This document shows, in pieces, positions 11,364-22,556 of a DNA stretch of 64,000 bases; position 1 is the first letter of the stretch; each line of letters begins with the position of its first letter. Source of the stretch: Notolepis coatsorum. Its lineage: Eukaryota; Chordata; Actinopteri; Aulopiformes; Paralepididae. The notes beneath the pieces are model-generated. The model worked only from the letters and a program-made list of their open reading frames with translations, was not told the DNA's origin and made no database searches. The stretch lies in NCBI GenBank assembly GCA_963971535.1, contig OZ020592.1, positions 125,841,672-125,905,671 of the forward strand. The letters run 5' to 3'. The position numbers and the translations under genes were made by a program.

Positions 11364-13064
11364 TCAACGTACCCGCCCCAACAACTGACCTAACAGATGT
11401 ATGGGGGGAAAGAATCCCAGGTGGTCACGGCATCGGTCCGAGACCTGCCTGACTATGTCTGGATGTAATCCCCACTCGTCAGGGTGAGGACCGCCCGCGA
11501 CATCACACCTGTACCCACATTCACCCTGCCGGGGATGTGGAGAGCCCTCAGGTTGTGCAATGGAGAACGCCCATAGCCAGCCGACCACCCGGTGCAGACG
11601 GGGGGAGCGTACTCCTCCCTGTCCGTCGACATACGACGCTGACATCGTATTGTCCGTCCTGATCAAAACACAGTTTGAGGACCAGAAGGACCGCCTTCAA
11701 TACCAACACATTGAACGTAGCGCAGACCGGGCAGCATGGCTTGCCAGCTGCCCCCTACTGCGTTGGCCCGACGCGTCTCCAGCGAGGGAGGCGTCGGTGA
11801 AAACGTGATGTGTGACAGCCTACTGCTCATGGGGACCCCCCTGGTGAGGACCCCAGGCCCTCCCCAGAGGGCGAGGTCCCCCAGTACTGACACGGGAACT
11901 TTAGCCGCTTCCACTTGCCTCTCACCGGGTCTATTTCCATACTGGAAAAAAACCACCTCCGTAACCTCCTCCTGGGGTGAAGAGGAGGCCAAGAGGGACC
12001 ACGGAATGAGCAGATGCCATCATACCGAGCAGGCGTATCACGGACAGCGCCGTAACCGTCCTAGGACGGAACCTCCCGAGCGTGTCGACAACACGCTCTG
12101 AGAGGGATGCCCATAGCACTCCACCCGTTGACTGGGAAGAGGAGTACTCTACTTCCAGTCTACAGCAAACCCCAGGCTCGTTAGGAATTCCACCACCTGC
12201 CTGGTATGAGACCTGATGATCCACCTTGACCGCCAAGGACCAGAACGTCGTCAGGGCAGAATACACTTCACAACCCCTGACGACGCAGAGGCCCCAGTGC
12301 GGCCTCCACGCACTTGGTGAAGATGCGGGGAGCCAAAGAAAAGCCGAACGGCAGCCTCTGGTACTCATACGCTAAACCCTGCAAAGGAAGCGTAGGTAAG
12401 CCCTAGGATGGATGATCGGGGATGCGAATACGCATCCTACAGGTCTATGGAGGAGAACCAGGCCCCCACCTGACAGTGTTCAACAGGTAGGAGATGATCC
12501 AAAAATGCTGAACCTTCCCATGGGACAGGTCCAGCATGGGTCTGACACCCCCCCTCCCGATTTCTCGGGCACCAGAGAATACCGGGAGGAAAACGCCACG
12601 ACGATGGCTTGCTTCGTCCACAGAGATTGGATCTCGTTGACCAGAGCTGTCACTGCTGGTGACCCTGACAATAGTGTCTGTACCAAACCCGAAAACGGGT
12701 GGGGTTGTGTAAATACAAGTCCCCGCCTCAGCGTTCTCTCCATCCACCTCGACATATGGTACTGCTGTAGCCATATGTGATGATAGATAGGCGGCCCGGT
12801 CCCACCCGCTGTGCGTAGCCTCCGTGGAGTCGGGACATCGGACCCTGCACTACCCACGAGGCAATCGCACCCAAGGGGGGACCCCGACAGAAAAGGCCAG
12901 TTTGATACGGGGGAAGCTGACATCAAACTAGGTGACAAAAGCTCCCCCACTGAACACCCCTCCAGAACATGCTGAGGAGTTGTTCTGCAGCTGGACATGC
13001 AAGGTGTGAGGCCCCCATGGGTTCCTACACACCGTAGCCCTGCAGTGATATTACTACCACCCAA
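11364..13064 (-). pseudogene. DIRS reverse transcriptase-RNase H, copy A
   Basis: Pieces in several frames carry the DIRS RT start (VQTLLSGSPAVTALVNEIQS), then SLVPEKSGGG. Motif A follows as WFSSIDL-stop-DAY, with an in-frame TAG (complement near 12440) where the family normally has Lys. Next come YEYQRLPFG, LAPRIFTKCVEAALGPL-like sequence and SVFCPDD where YLDD is expected. RNase H follows with GGSWQAMLPGLRYVQ, VLIRTDNT-like sequence and GPHPDEWGLHPDIVRQV. Frameshifts separate these blocks. The TAG and the altered YLDD recur in copy B. Confidence 0.85.
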
Positions 13065-13340
13065 AAAACACGTTTCTCAGGCCGTGCTCATCCAATATGG
13101 CCGATCCCTCGGCCGCCAAGGCTGTCGGCCTTGTGGACACCTGTTGACTCAACGCCCAGGGTACCTCTGGCGGGGGAAACATGGCCGCCTGTCGAGGGCC
13201 TCGCCACAGCCGCTGGCGAGGCCGTGCTCTCACCTCTGGCTGCGCGGCGTGAGGCGGTGTGGGGCCTAGGACCAATACCGCCCGCGCTCCAGCGGAAGAC
13301 CAAAGATCCTCTGCGGAGAGGGGAGCCCTGAGGAGGGAAA
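13054..13340 (-). pseudogene. DIRS gag-like region, copy A
   Basis: Several short frames upstream of the RT match the corresponding part of copy B, for example MFPPPEVPWALSQQVSTRPT here and VFPPPEVSWALNRQVSTRPT there. The region is rich in Arg, Pro and Ala with no recognisable domain. It is assigned to gag only by position. Confidence 0.5.
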
Positions 13341-13984
13341 AATTCTTTTTAAATTCTCACCCCCTCAAAGGGAGACTAATCCAACCAAGATGTCTGTAAA
13401 CAAGCGTTGACAGCATCCTAGCCCTCCCTGCGGTTATAGCTTGCGGCTAGGTCAAAGCTAATAACGTCAACAACCTCGCGCGATGTTTCGACGTCGGCTG
13501 GCCCTCATGGCCCCGCCACCAGACACCATTTTTGACAGAAAAAAACAGCAAAGCGAACAAGTTACTAATCGCTGCTAATTCTATACCGTGGCGGTCAGGC
13601 TTAACAACCCACCCGCCGGCCCGACCCACCTCATGGCGTCGGCCAGGCGGGGCACTGTTTCAACATGCCAGAGGCAAAGGACTGATGCCACCTGCTTCAT
13701 AAACACTGAGCACCAGTGGTGGTTGCAACCAGCAACCTCCACTGTGGTGTGCACCATGAAGGGGTTAATGAATAAATGAACTAAACTAACACCACCAATA
13801 CACTGTAGAATGGGCTAGCCCATACACACAACGTTAAGGGGATGCGGACCAGAGAACCCAGTCCCGCATGCGTGTAGCTTTATGCCAAGCAAGCAGTGCA
13901 AAAATTTACCGTAGTGGCATGCAGTAATGCGCCTTTCATTTTCCGCCGCCCAGCGCCCAGGTCGCGCGGAAATAGGCTGTCTAT

Positions 13985-14232
13985 TGCCATTCTCTTTGAC
14001 AAACTCTAACCTTAACCAGCTCCTTAACAACGCCTAAACTTAACCGTTCTAACCTTAACCAACTCCGAAACAATGCCTAACCTTAACCTTAACCTTAACC
14101 ATGCCTAACCTTAACCATAGAAATTATATTGCCATTCTCTTTGACAAACTCTAACCTTAACCAGCTCCTTAACAGCGCCTAAACTTAACCGTTCTAACCT
14201 TAACCAACTCCGAAACAATGCCTAACCTTAAT
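13985..14232. repeat. Duplicated block of CCTTAA-rich repeats
   Basis: A roughly 100-bp block beginning TTGCCATTCTCTTTGACAAA occurs twice (about 13985 and 14130), separated by extra CTAACCTTAACC motifs. The same vocabulary (AACTCTAACCTTAACCAACT) makes the arms of the hairpin units at 18973-19201 and 31831-32059, so the two element families are related. Confidence 0.85.
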
Positions 14233-14280
14233 CGGCGAAAGAATACACGTTAAAAAAAAATCACGTTAAAAAATATTTTC

Positions 14281-14357
14281 GATGGGATTCGAACTCGCCA
14301 GCAAACAAGCCATAGGATCCACAGCCATGTGTCCTTGCCAATTGAGCTATTGCTAGA
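14281..14357 (-). other. tRNA-like segment (degenerate Pol III promoter)
   Basis: On the minus strand TAGCTCAATTGGCAAG fits an A box and GAGTTCGAATCCC fits a B box, about 35 bp apart, as in a tRNA. The acceptor and T stems have several mismatches, so this is not a functional tRNA gene. It is a tRNA-derived head such as those of SINEs, captured inside a DNA MITE. Confidence 0.65.
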
Positions 14358-15035
14358 TACTGAATAAGGGGCGGTGACTTATATATATTGAGCTCCGCTC
14401 GTGTCGCATGCGCGGGCACCTCGCGCGAGCACGCCGGCGCACGCACGCACCTGAGCGAGCACGCCGCCGCCGGTGCACGCACGGTAGCATTTGTCTGAAA
14501 AGAAGGGCGTTTTACCGCACTAGCGTGCGGTGACGAATGCGGAAGCATTTTTGCACTGCTTGCTTGGCATTAACGTACAGGCGTCCCGCATACCATTCAT
14601 AATATTCACAACAAGCACACCAGCCCTAGACCTCAGCCCATTCACCCATGAAACAGGTAAACAAGCCTGCGCAATACTCCCAACAGTAAACACCGATTGA
14701 CCGTCAGCATGAATGGTTAAGAGGAGGGAAGACCTTTCAGAAAGACATCCCTCAGCGGGGAACAGAAAACAGTAACCCAGCATATAGCATTAGTATTAGC
14801 AGCGCGCTCCAGGATAGCCTGGAAAACGTCCCTAACTCAGAGGGACGTTTACCCAGACATCCTGCCCCTTGCGCAGTATCTACTAACACCAGTGTTAATG
14901 CCTGATGGCACAGATCCTACCTGAGTGCGAGTTAGCTCGATAGCTACACCAGGGTTTCCGTTAGCCGGTAATTACCGGTATTTGACCGGCAAAATCTGTT
15001 GAAGTCCGACATATTTAATCTCTCCGGTCATAATG

Positions 15036-16675
15036 CAGGGCTGTACGCTAAGCTTTTTCACTAGGGGCACACTTGCCCCTAAATGAGAAATTTAGGGGCA
15101 AAAAATATTTTTTAGGGGGAAATTTTTTAATAACAATTTTACCATTATTAAAAAAATATGTTCCTCCTGCCTCATTACTATGGTCCTTTTATTTAACATT
15201 TAAGTGCGTTTGTTTTCAGGTTTGTATCTTTTATAATGAGCCAACTGAGAAAGTGTGTAAATCACTAATAGAACAAAAACAACAAACTGTGTGTGTGTGT
15301 GCGCGCGCTTGTGTAGTGCTCCTTGAATGAGATCACCACAACACACACACACCATTGCATTAATCAGGAGGACAAGAAACTCTGCATACATTTGTTTCAC
15401 AATGAAAAGTGCTTTAGAAATCAAATGAATTATTATTGTAAATAACCCTATGAAAGGGTTATTATTTGTATGGGTAATTACCTGCTTCATATTTGTGATG
15501 TTACTGGTTTCAGTGTGTGCCTAAAGTGATCAATGTGTTGGGCCGTTTATAGAGATCTATGCCAATTAATGTTTATGTATATCCGGGACTTTTTTTAATA
15601 AGAATTGAGAGGTATTTGTATATGTGACCTTTATTTTGAAAACCGTGTTGCGACGCAACCTTATTTACATTTGCGCTTTTGACAGTGAAATGTTCAGTCC
15701 AACTTAGCTCGAAGGAAAGACTAATCAAAAAGGTTTAATTGACCCGTATGAGGCTCTTACGGTAGGACTTTGATTGTTTATAGAAGTGGAATGTAATACT
15801 ATGCTAAACGAGAAATAAACAGTGATTTTACCAGCAGTAAAGTTGCAAGCCACTTTCATTTCATAATATACAGGGAACCGTGACAATTATTAGTATTATC
15901 TTATTTGCATATTGTCTCATTATTAGATAGATAGATAGGTTGATATTTTATAAATTTAAGTAGACAGTATTTCACATCCTAATAGTGGGCTGCTACTACT
16001 ACTCACCTAATGCATGATGGCTGAACCTGAACGTTAGAAGTGTCCGTGTCCCCGTCAATCAATCATCACATCATCACGTCAATCATCATCATCTTATCAT
16101 CTCTCCACATCAGACGTCGTTGTCATAAGATGGACTGATATCCACTCCGTTGTTCTTGCAGAGCAAAATTTGCGTCTTAAATGTATTGAAATGAGGTGCT
16201 TCTTTGGCGATGCAATAGCCCATATTGAAAGGAAGAGAGGCCACATTCAGTTTCGTTTTGCTAGGAATTATGGGATTTGGTGTTGGATGTATAGACTACG
16301 CAGATAGGGACATGGTCTTTAATCGCACGATAGACTACAAGTACCAAGTATATAGCGTGACCCAGATTCACTCCACACGCAAATCTTTTTTTTCACTCAG
16401 GCTATCGGTGATCGCAGTAAGTTCATTCATTGCCGACAGATTCTTTCATAGCACCACGACATTGTGTCGCACTGTACAGCCTTGGTTGTAGGCTAATGTT
16501 TTTTTTTTTTTTTTTTTTTTAAATGTATCCAATTTGTATGGATTAATTTAGGAGTGAAATGCGAATGAAGGGTTGAAATCACAACTCGCAACGTTGCTCC
16601 CAAATAATATTTCCAACTCGCAACGGCCAAATTAAGGGGCAATTTGCGACGAGATCATCGCAGTGTACAGCCCTG
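15036..16675. mobile_element. hAT5-like element with 5-bp target duplication
   Basis: The ends CAGGGCTGTACGCTAAG and GCAGTGTACAGCCCTG are inverted and flanked by TAATG on both sides (15031-15035, 16676-16680). The other arm of the host palindrome keeps the empty site GTCATAATGTCC near 17216 in complement, confirming a 5-bp duplication. Such short duplications mark the hAT5 group. The interior has a conspicuous T tract (16498-16520) and no recognisable transposase, although short frames are present. Confidence 0.8.
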
Positions 16676-17216
16676 TAATGTCCGGTGAAACTAATTCCCT
16701 CTAAGCACAATTTGATTATTTGAATTGTATTAAAATAGGCAAAAATTAAATAGCCTATGCGATGAACGAAACAATCATTACATTTGTTTCATCGTTGCTT
16801 CACCAAGCAGGTCTAATAATGACAACGATGTTGTCAGCGGGAGCTTAGTGCTGGATTTGCGAGAGCATGCAGCTGCAGAGCCACAGAACCCACAGAGCTG
16901 TGCCCGCACAGTGCAATACTCCAATTCAGCCATTGGCAATTCAGCTGTTGGGTGGGGGGCGCTGCTGAGCAGTCCCCAGACCGGACCTGAAACACCGCTG
17001 CTCTGCGGCTCTGCAGCTGCATGCTCTCGCAAATCCAGCACGAAGCTCCCGCTGACACATCGTTGTCATTATTAGACCTGCTTGGTGAAGCAACGATGAA
17101 ACAAATGTAATGATTGTTTCGTTCATTGCATAGGCTATTTAATTTTAGCCTATTTGAATACAATTCAAATAATCAAATTGTGCTTAGAGGGAATTATTTT
17201 CACTGGACATTATGAC
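16676..17216. repeat. Palindrome with ~250-bp arms
   Basis: The left arm (from TAATGTCCGGTGAAAC) and the right arm (to TTTTCACTGGACATTATG) are near-perfect inverted copies. The centre near 16940-16970 contains GGTGGGGGGCGCTGCTGAGC. GAGAGCATGCAGCTGCAGAG recurs inverted near 17010-17030. The transcript would form a long hairpin. Confidence 0.9.
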
Positions 17217-18079
17217 CAGCACCAAGTCGTTGGGAGGTGGAGATAGTCATCACGCAAACCCACGATAATGTTGCCGTCTCTCTCTGCCAAATTTCTCAGT
17301 TCTTCGCTTGATATAATTAATACAAATGTCCAATATAACGGAATTCGTTAGCTCATAAAAATGTGATTATAACAGACTGCTGTTTATTTATGTCGGGCAG
17401 ACTGCCCACCGACACCTCAAGTCGGCAGCAGCACGAAGTCTCGAGGGACTTATTTTATTTGGAATATATTAATGACTGTATACGCAAAAGTAGCCTAGTT
17501 TTAAGTTAAAATATTATAAATGCCTTGAGGATGTCATTCTTTATATAGGCCTATTAATTGTTTTTAAGCTCAATAAACTCTGACCGGAATTGATCCCATT
17601 TGTCCGGTAGATTGAAATCTACCGGACACTCAGACCGGCAAAAAAGAATTCTAATGGAAACCCTGAGCTACACATCGCACGTCGTCCCTCGAACTACTAC
17701 CAAGACGAGGAAACACCAGGATAGACCCGACGCGGAGATGCATCGAAATGCATCCAGCTGCAGGGCCACAGAACCCATACGAGCGCCGTTGGAACATGCC
17801 GAAGATTCCAGGGGCTGGCAAATCTCCGGCATTGTTCAATTTCTCTCTGCAGATCATAAACGCTAGTTACACAGGGTGCAAAGCAACCGCCATGATGGAA
17901 AACGAAAAAGAGGAAGGGCGAGTGGTGACCACGCCCGGTGTCTTATAGTAAGCCACTGGGGCGGGGCCTGGTCAAGTGCAAGGGTGCTTTGTTTTCGTTC
18001 ATGTAGTACAGTAGGTACAGGAGATGAGGTATATCTCAATATGGCGAAGAGCGGGACGCGATCGCCAGTACGAGTATAT

Positions 18080-18341
18080 AACTAACGTTAGTGCAGCTTA
18101 GCTAGTGGAACCAACTAATGTTAGTGCAGCTTAGCTAGTGGAACAACTAAGATTAATGCAGCTTAACTAGTGGAACCGACTAACATTAGTGCAGCTTAAC
18201 TAGTGGAACAACTAACATTAGTGCAGCTTAGCTAGTGGAACCAACTAACATTAGTGCAGCTTATCTAGTGGAACAACTAACATTAGTGCAGCCTAGCTAG
18301 TTGAACCAACTAACATTAGTGCAGCTTAACTAGTGGAACAA
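18080..18341. repeat. ~30-bp minisatellite, left part
   Basis: Tandem units built on AACTAACATTAGTGCAGCTT and AGCTAGTGGAAC begin exactly at the DIRS terminus. They are cut at 18341 (GTGGAACAA) by family X. The array resumes in the same orientation at 32501. Confidence 0.93.
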
Positions 18342-18344
18342 TAA

Positions 18345-18470
18345 AGCATTACATCACGTGCAGGAGTGGGTTGTGAGAATTAGACCATGCCTAGGGGTGG
18401 TCGTTAGACCCCCCTAGGCATGGTCTAATTCTCACAACCCATGACTGCACGTGGTGTAATGGCTTTTATA
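18345..18470. other. Subterminal hairpin of family X (outer copy)
   Basis: Two arms of about 55 bp pair almost perfectly. The innermost run is AGACCATGCCTAGG with its complement, extended by GGTTGTGAGAATT and AATTCTCACAACC. The loop is GGTCGTTAGA. The arms begin about 4 bp from the element end. In the inner copy the central stem bases differ on both arms in a matching way. Confidence 0.92.
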
Positions 18471-18972
18471 CAACTGGCGCATTCATCCAACCTTATTGCT
18501 ATACAATAAACACACATTAATTGAAGATTTATTGAAAAAACCATCCGCAGAAAAAGTAGTTCCCAAAAAAAAAATAGAAGTTGCCTCCACGTGGAAGCAG
18601 ATCGGAAGTGCATCCAACTGTTCTCACTGTCTCTCAACTAAGACATCCAACAAACTAACACATCCAACTATCTTTCAACTAAGACATCCAACAAACTAAC
18701 ACATCCAACTGTCTTTCAATTAGACATCCAACAAACTAACACATCCAACTTTCTAACACATCTCTTTCTATAGAACTTCATTCTTAGATGCTTCTATAGA
18801 AAGTAGGTAAAACAAATTAAAAAAAGGTTTCTTTGCCCTATATAGGGGGGGGGGGGGGGAGTTTTCTTTGCCCTATAAGAGGGGATTTTTTTTTTAAACC
18901 TACTTTCTATAGAAGCAGCTGGGAGGTGCGCTGTTTTAAGTGAGCGTGTATTATTGAATTGATTGATTGATT

Positions 18973-19201
18973 GCTAATTTTATTACTGTCCGCTTTGTTT
19001 CCAACTGGTTAAGTTTAGGCACTCTTTCGAAGTCGCTCTCTTTCGAAGTTGGTTAAGGTTAGAGTTTTAAATCAGGGCTGGTGGTCTATCGCCCTGCTCT
19101 AAAGACAAACTCTAACCTTAACCAAATTCGAAAGAGAGCGACTTCGAAAGAGTGCTTAAACTTAACCAGTTGGAAACAAGGCGGACAGTAATAAAATTAG
19201 C
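18973..19201. repeat. Hairpin unit 1 of a tandem trio
   Basis: The unit is a 229-bp near-perfect palindrome. It starts GCTAATTTTATTACTGTCC, passes through CTCTTTCGAAGTCGCTCTC and TTGGTTAAGGTTAGAG, and returns through the complements. The centre is GGCTGGTGGTCTATCGCCC. Units are separated by short AATC repeats. Confidence 0.93.
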
Positions 19202-19214
19202 AATCAATCAATCA

Positions 19215-19426
19215 GCTAATTTTATTACTGTCCACCTTGTTTCCAACTGGTTAAGTTTAGGCACTCTTTCGAAGTCGCTCTCTTTCGTAGTTGGTTAAGG
19301 TTAGAGTTTGGAATCAGGGCTGGTGGTCTATCGCCCTGCTCTAAAGACAAACTCTAACCTTAACCAACTTCGAAAGAGAGCGACTTCGAAAGAGTGCCTA
19401 AGCGTAACCAGTTGGAAACAAGGCGG
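19215..19426. repeat. Hairpin unit 2, split by a hAT
   Basis: This is the same palindrome as its neighbours, interrupted after CAAGGCGG. The last bases of the unit (ACAGTAATAAAATTAGC) resume at 31801-31817 on the far side of a 12.4-kb insert. Confidence 0.93.
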
Positions 19427-19528
19427 TAGGGCTGTCCCCGACTAAGGATTTGGATGGTCGACTATGATTGGCAAAAATTTGCTGTTAGTCGACTATTGGT
19501 CAAAAAAAATTAAGTCTAATATATTGTT

Positions 19529-21093
19529 AACCCATTCTCCGCCAATCACGTGTTAAGGCGGCTTTCTCTGCCATGTGTTGTCTGCCAATAACGCCGTAAG
19601 GCGTGTTTGAGATCAATATTTCATATTTTTGTCATGGTATTCATATTTCACCCACGGAGTCTTGGCTGATGCTGTAGGACTTCGCACAACTCTGCAACGC
19701 TTCAATACTGCCACCTGGTGGCCGATCGGCGAGTTGCAACCGGAAGTCGATAATTGTGACCCCGGTGTGTCTCCCTATTCCGTCCGGCCACTCGTTTATC
19801 GTCCCGGGACTCAATCCACACACCGTGGACAATGGATCGTTGCCATAACTCAATAAACGACATGATTTGGGTGTATATTAGTATTATACAAACCGGAACT
19901 GGATCACCTCGATCAACATCAAATAATTGGGATCTGTTTGCTCCACTCTCATCGCCCAATGCTACGAGCAGACTGACGTGAGTTTCAGAGTTTTTCTTTA
20001 TCATTTTCGATACAAACTGCTCTGATCAATATATCATCCATACTACATAAATCATTTAACGTCGGTCATTGAATTATAAACGACCCCCCCCCCCCCCTCG
20101 GTTCACCCGCAGATGATCAGTCATGACGTTTAGGACCATGTACAGTTGAAATTATTATTATTATTATTTATATAGCATGGATCGGTATCAAACTGCATTT
20201 GATCATCTAATCCAGTGCTTCTCAAACTTTTTCTGTCAGGCCCCCCTTTGGCGGACCAAAATATTTTGGCCCCCCCCCCCCCCCCTCGCCCCAACAAAAT
20301 AGTCATGAAATGGGCCATGTTTAAATGTATTGAAATAACACCAATATCGTGACCTTTCAAATTGGCCCTATATTTTGTTTTCAGAGCTGTCATGTATGTG
20401 GTGCTGAATGGTATCAACACCTTAACTGCTGTATCATGAGATACTTGGTGGGCCATGAGATGAGATACTTGGTACTCAGCACCACACTCTGAAACTAGCT
20501 CTCTAAGTGGTATCAGATGAGATTTCAAAGAGTTCTTCCAAGAGTTTGGATGGAGATGTGTCAGGAAGCTTTGTCTCAATGTTGTCTGTAAAGTATTTTT
20601 TTATCCAGAGTAACTTGGTGATCCTTTTCTGTGTTTTATTAAATAATGATTTTCAGATTTTGAGAAATGGTATTTTCATGGAGAACAGTGCAGCTGCAAC
20701 AGATAGCACTTTAGTGATAATTTTCTGTAATCAATTTTTTTTTTTTTTTTTTTAATAAATCTCAAGGCCCCCCCTGTCATGCCTCTGCGCCCCCCCTGGG
20801 GGGCGCGCCCCCCACTTTGAGAAACACTGATCTAATCTATGCATTTATGCCTATATCTCACGTTCTATGAAATACTGCAGAAAACGATAAAAACATATTT
20901 ATACTCTAGGCGGTATTTTTGTATGAATGTGTGAATGAAAAAGTAAAACGTTCCTACATCCTGAACGATAGATAATTGATGTTGAATGGGCCATAGTAAT
21001 GTCAATTTAGCAATACAATTTAAATAGTTATAGCCCTGCAAATAAGGTGAACATCTCCATAGACAAATAGCACTGGCAGAGGATGGTTTAGGA
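19529..21093. repeat. Left arm of a diverged piggyBac-like foldback
   Basis: The arm starts TTAACCCATTCTCCGCC, resembling the piggyBac-like ends at 35673 and 36626. It shares with the right arm, in inverse order, CCACCTGGTGGCCGATCGGC, TATAGCCCTGCAAA and TCCATAGACAAATAG. A hAT MITE (20213-20829) interrupts it. Related sequence recurs at 36420-36560 and 63830-64000. Confidence 0.65.
20213..20829. mobile_element. hAT-Charlie-type MITE
   Basis: The ends CAGTGCTTCTCAAACTTT and ACTTTGAGAAACACTG are inverted and flanked by a perfect 8-bp ATCTAATC duplication (20205-20212, 20830-20837). Long C tracts near both ends are typical of this group. No coding capacity was seen. Confidence 0.94.
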
Positions 21094-21720
21094 CAGGGAT
21101 CGGCAATAGGCGGCCCGCGGGCCGACACTGGCCCGCCAGCAATAATTTCTGGCCCGTCAGATTATTTTGAGAATATGATATTTATTTTACGCGCGGGAAA
21201 TATTCACTCGGGACGCCAGGGTGTCTTTTATTGTGAAGCTGTATCTATCTACCGGTAGTCATCAAAAGCATGTCTGTCACTATAGCCAATTGAAATGCTA
21301 GAAATGGTCACATGGACTGGGAGAACCAATGTATATTTCCCTAACGCACTTTCACTTCCGCGTTCGAGATGGAGTGAGTAACAAAATGTGTTAAAAAAAA
21401 AAAAAAAACACATCTTTGGATAGCTTCTTTGCAACGGGGAAATATAACGCTTCTTTTAATAAACAGGAGCCATACTTAAAATACGGGTTTATCGCAACAG
21501 GTCGGTGATTCTTGCGTGCCGAGCCGACGTCCTCTCTGCATAATATGTGGCGACAACAACAACAACGAGGAAATGATGACAACTGTGTTCAAGTTGGCAG
21601 ATAAAGTAGCTGCATTCAACGCCAATCTGGAATTGGAGGGCGGCGAGTGGATATGTGACATGTTTCAAACATTAGCAGGGATTTTGGAGGACTTAACAAC
21701 AAACAAGGTATGGTGAGTCG
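21094..21720 (+). pseudogene. hAT fragment encoding a GTF2IRD2-like transposase piece
   Basis: The left end CAGGGATCGGCAATAGG followed by CGGCCCGCGGGCC is a hAT terminus. A 66-codon frame at 21516-21716 reads ...LCIICGDNNNN... LADKVAAFNANLELEGGEW ...CDMFQTLAGIL. This resembles the start of GTF2IRD2-related hAT transposases (normally many hundred residues). The right end and most of the coding region are missing. Confidence 0.65.
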
Positions 21721-21783
21721 TGTTTTCATGCATTCTGATCTGTTCATCACGAGCCGCGGTGATCTGCAACAGCTGATCTGCTG

Positions 21784-21895
21784 TTCATGAATGAATGAAT
21801 GAAAACTTTATTTAACAGATTGCAGAATGGGTACAATACAGTACGGCGCAATACACACAATTGTTAAGGGGATGCAGACCAGAGAAAAACGTTTG
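21784..21895 (-). mobile_element. LINE 3' end (family of 53226-55497), 5'-truncated
   Basis: On the minus strand the sequence runs CTCTGGTCTGCATCCCCTTA, ACAATTGTGTGTATTG, GTACCCATTCTGCAATCTG, then AATAAAGTTTTCATT and ATTC repeats. This is the same 3' end as the LINE ending at 55497. Only about 110 bp remain, a dead-on-arrival insertion. Confidence 0.9.
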
Positions 21896-22083
21896 TCTTT
21901 TTTCACTATATTAACACTTTAATCGCCATGGGTTAAATTCATAATTTCGAAAAAATAAATAACGCACATCCTCCGTTTGTTGGTGCTGAGCCAAACTGTA
22001 AAAACAGTAATACATAAGATAAAGCAGGGCTCGCAACTCAGTCGTAGTTCCAAGGTGTTTTATTTGACAAAAAAAGGCAGATG

Positions 22084-22116
22084 CGACGTTTCGACCCTTC
22101 TGGTCTTCTTCAAGCA
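22084..22116 (-). other. Hammerhead-like motif of the left Penelope copy
   Basis: The complement reads GCTTGAAGAAGACC, AGAAG, GGTCGAAACGTCGC. GACC and GGTC can form stem II, and GAAAC with GUC matches the conserved 3' core of hammerhead ribozymes known from Penelope-like elements. The expected CUGAUGA is degenerate (CUUGAAGAA), so self-cleavage is doubtful. Confidence 0.55.
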
Positions 22117-22430
22117 TGAAGACAACAACACACTGACATCTTTTTATACAGGAAGTGAACTAAATTGATTATCAGCCCCACCTGGTGATCAGGGGCGGTC
22201 CCAATATTTGCATGATACATTCTATACATAATTAAGTAACAATTTCTTTTCATTTGACATTCTTTAAAAGATTTGAGAAATATCTATGTTAAACACAACA
22301 TTAAGACATCATTTACAGATAGGCAGCAGTGTTAGTCACTGAAAACAAAAATGAAAAAAACTAAAATGAAAAAAACACAAACAAAAAACAAAAACAAAGT
22401 CCATTGACTGTCTCCCTCTATAAGTTAAAT

Positions 22431-22556
22431 TTACAAATAAGGTCTAATGTCAAAGTCCTCATTAAGTCCTGTTGGTGCCATCGTTTTAAGATAATGGATC
22501 CACCATACTTCTCTCCTCAGTAGGAGATTATCTATATCTCCCCCTCAAGTTCAAGT
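22431..22556 (-). pseudogene. Penelope C-terminal coding piece, left copy
   Basis: The minus strand reads GDIDNLLLRREVWWIHYLK ... EDFDIRPYL-stop, the end of the Penelope protein. It continues from 26036 across the LINE insertion. Confidence 0.9.

Larger units (their letters stand above)
13870..14583. mobile_element. 714-bp hAT-like MITE inserted in DIRS copy A
   Basis: An 8-bp duplication TCCCGCAT flanks the insert (13862-13869 and 14584-14591), and copy B has the uninterrupted counterpart. Imperfect terminal inverted repeats share ATGCCAAGCAAGCAGTGCAA. The interior holds a tandemly duplicated block of CTAACCTTAACC motifs and a tRNA-like segment; there is no transposase. An 8-bp duplication is the hAT hallmark. 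Confidence 0.85.
14950..17665. mobile_element. 2.7-kb hAT element in DIRS copy A
   Basis: Terminal repeats CAGGGTTTCCGTTAG and CTAATGGAAACCCTG are flanked by a perfect 8-bp duplication AGCTACAC (14942-14949, 17666-17673). Subterminal TACCGG and ACCGGCAAAA motifs are inverted near both ends. No transposase was recognised. It contains a nested hAT (15036-16675) and a large palindrome. Removing it rejoins the DIRS leader. Confidence 0.92.
9613..18082 (-). mobile_element. DIRS-1-like retrotransposon, copy A (defective)
   Basis: This is a tyrosine-recombinase retrotransposon read on the minus strand. Left to right it has the element's right inverted terminal repeat (9613-9830), the internal complementary region (9830-9936), recombinase (10152-11315), RNase H and reverse transcriptase (11364-13064), a gag-like region, a long leader, and the left inverted terminal repeat ending CGAGTATATAAC at 18082. 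AAC is the complement of the GTT that borders the other copy. The outer end at 9613 lacks the last few tens of bases. Two insertions (13870-14583 and 14950-17665) account for about 3.4 kb; without them it is close to the 5.2 kb of copy B. All coding parts carry frameshifts or stops. Confidence 0.9.

Noticed and set aside
14281-14357. Functional tRNA gene
   Set aside because: Acceptor and T stems contain several mismatches and the anticodon arm does not fold cleanly.
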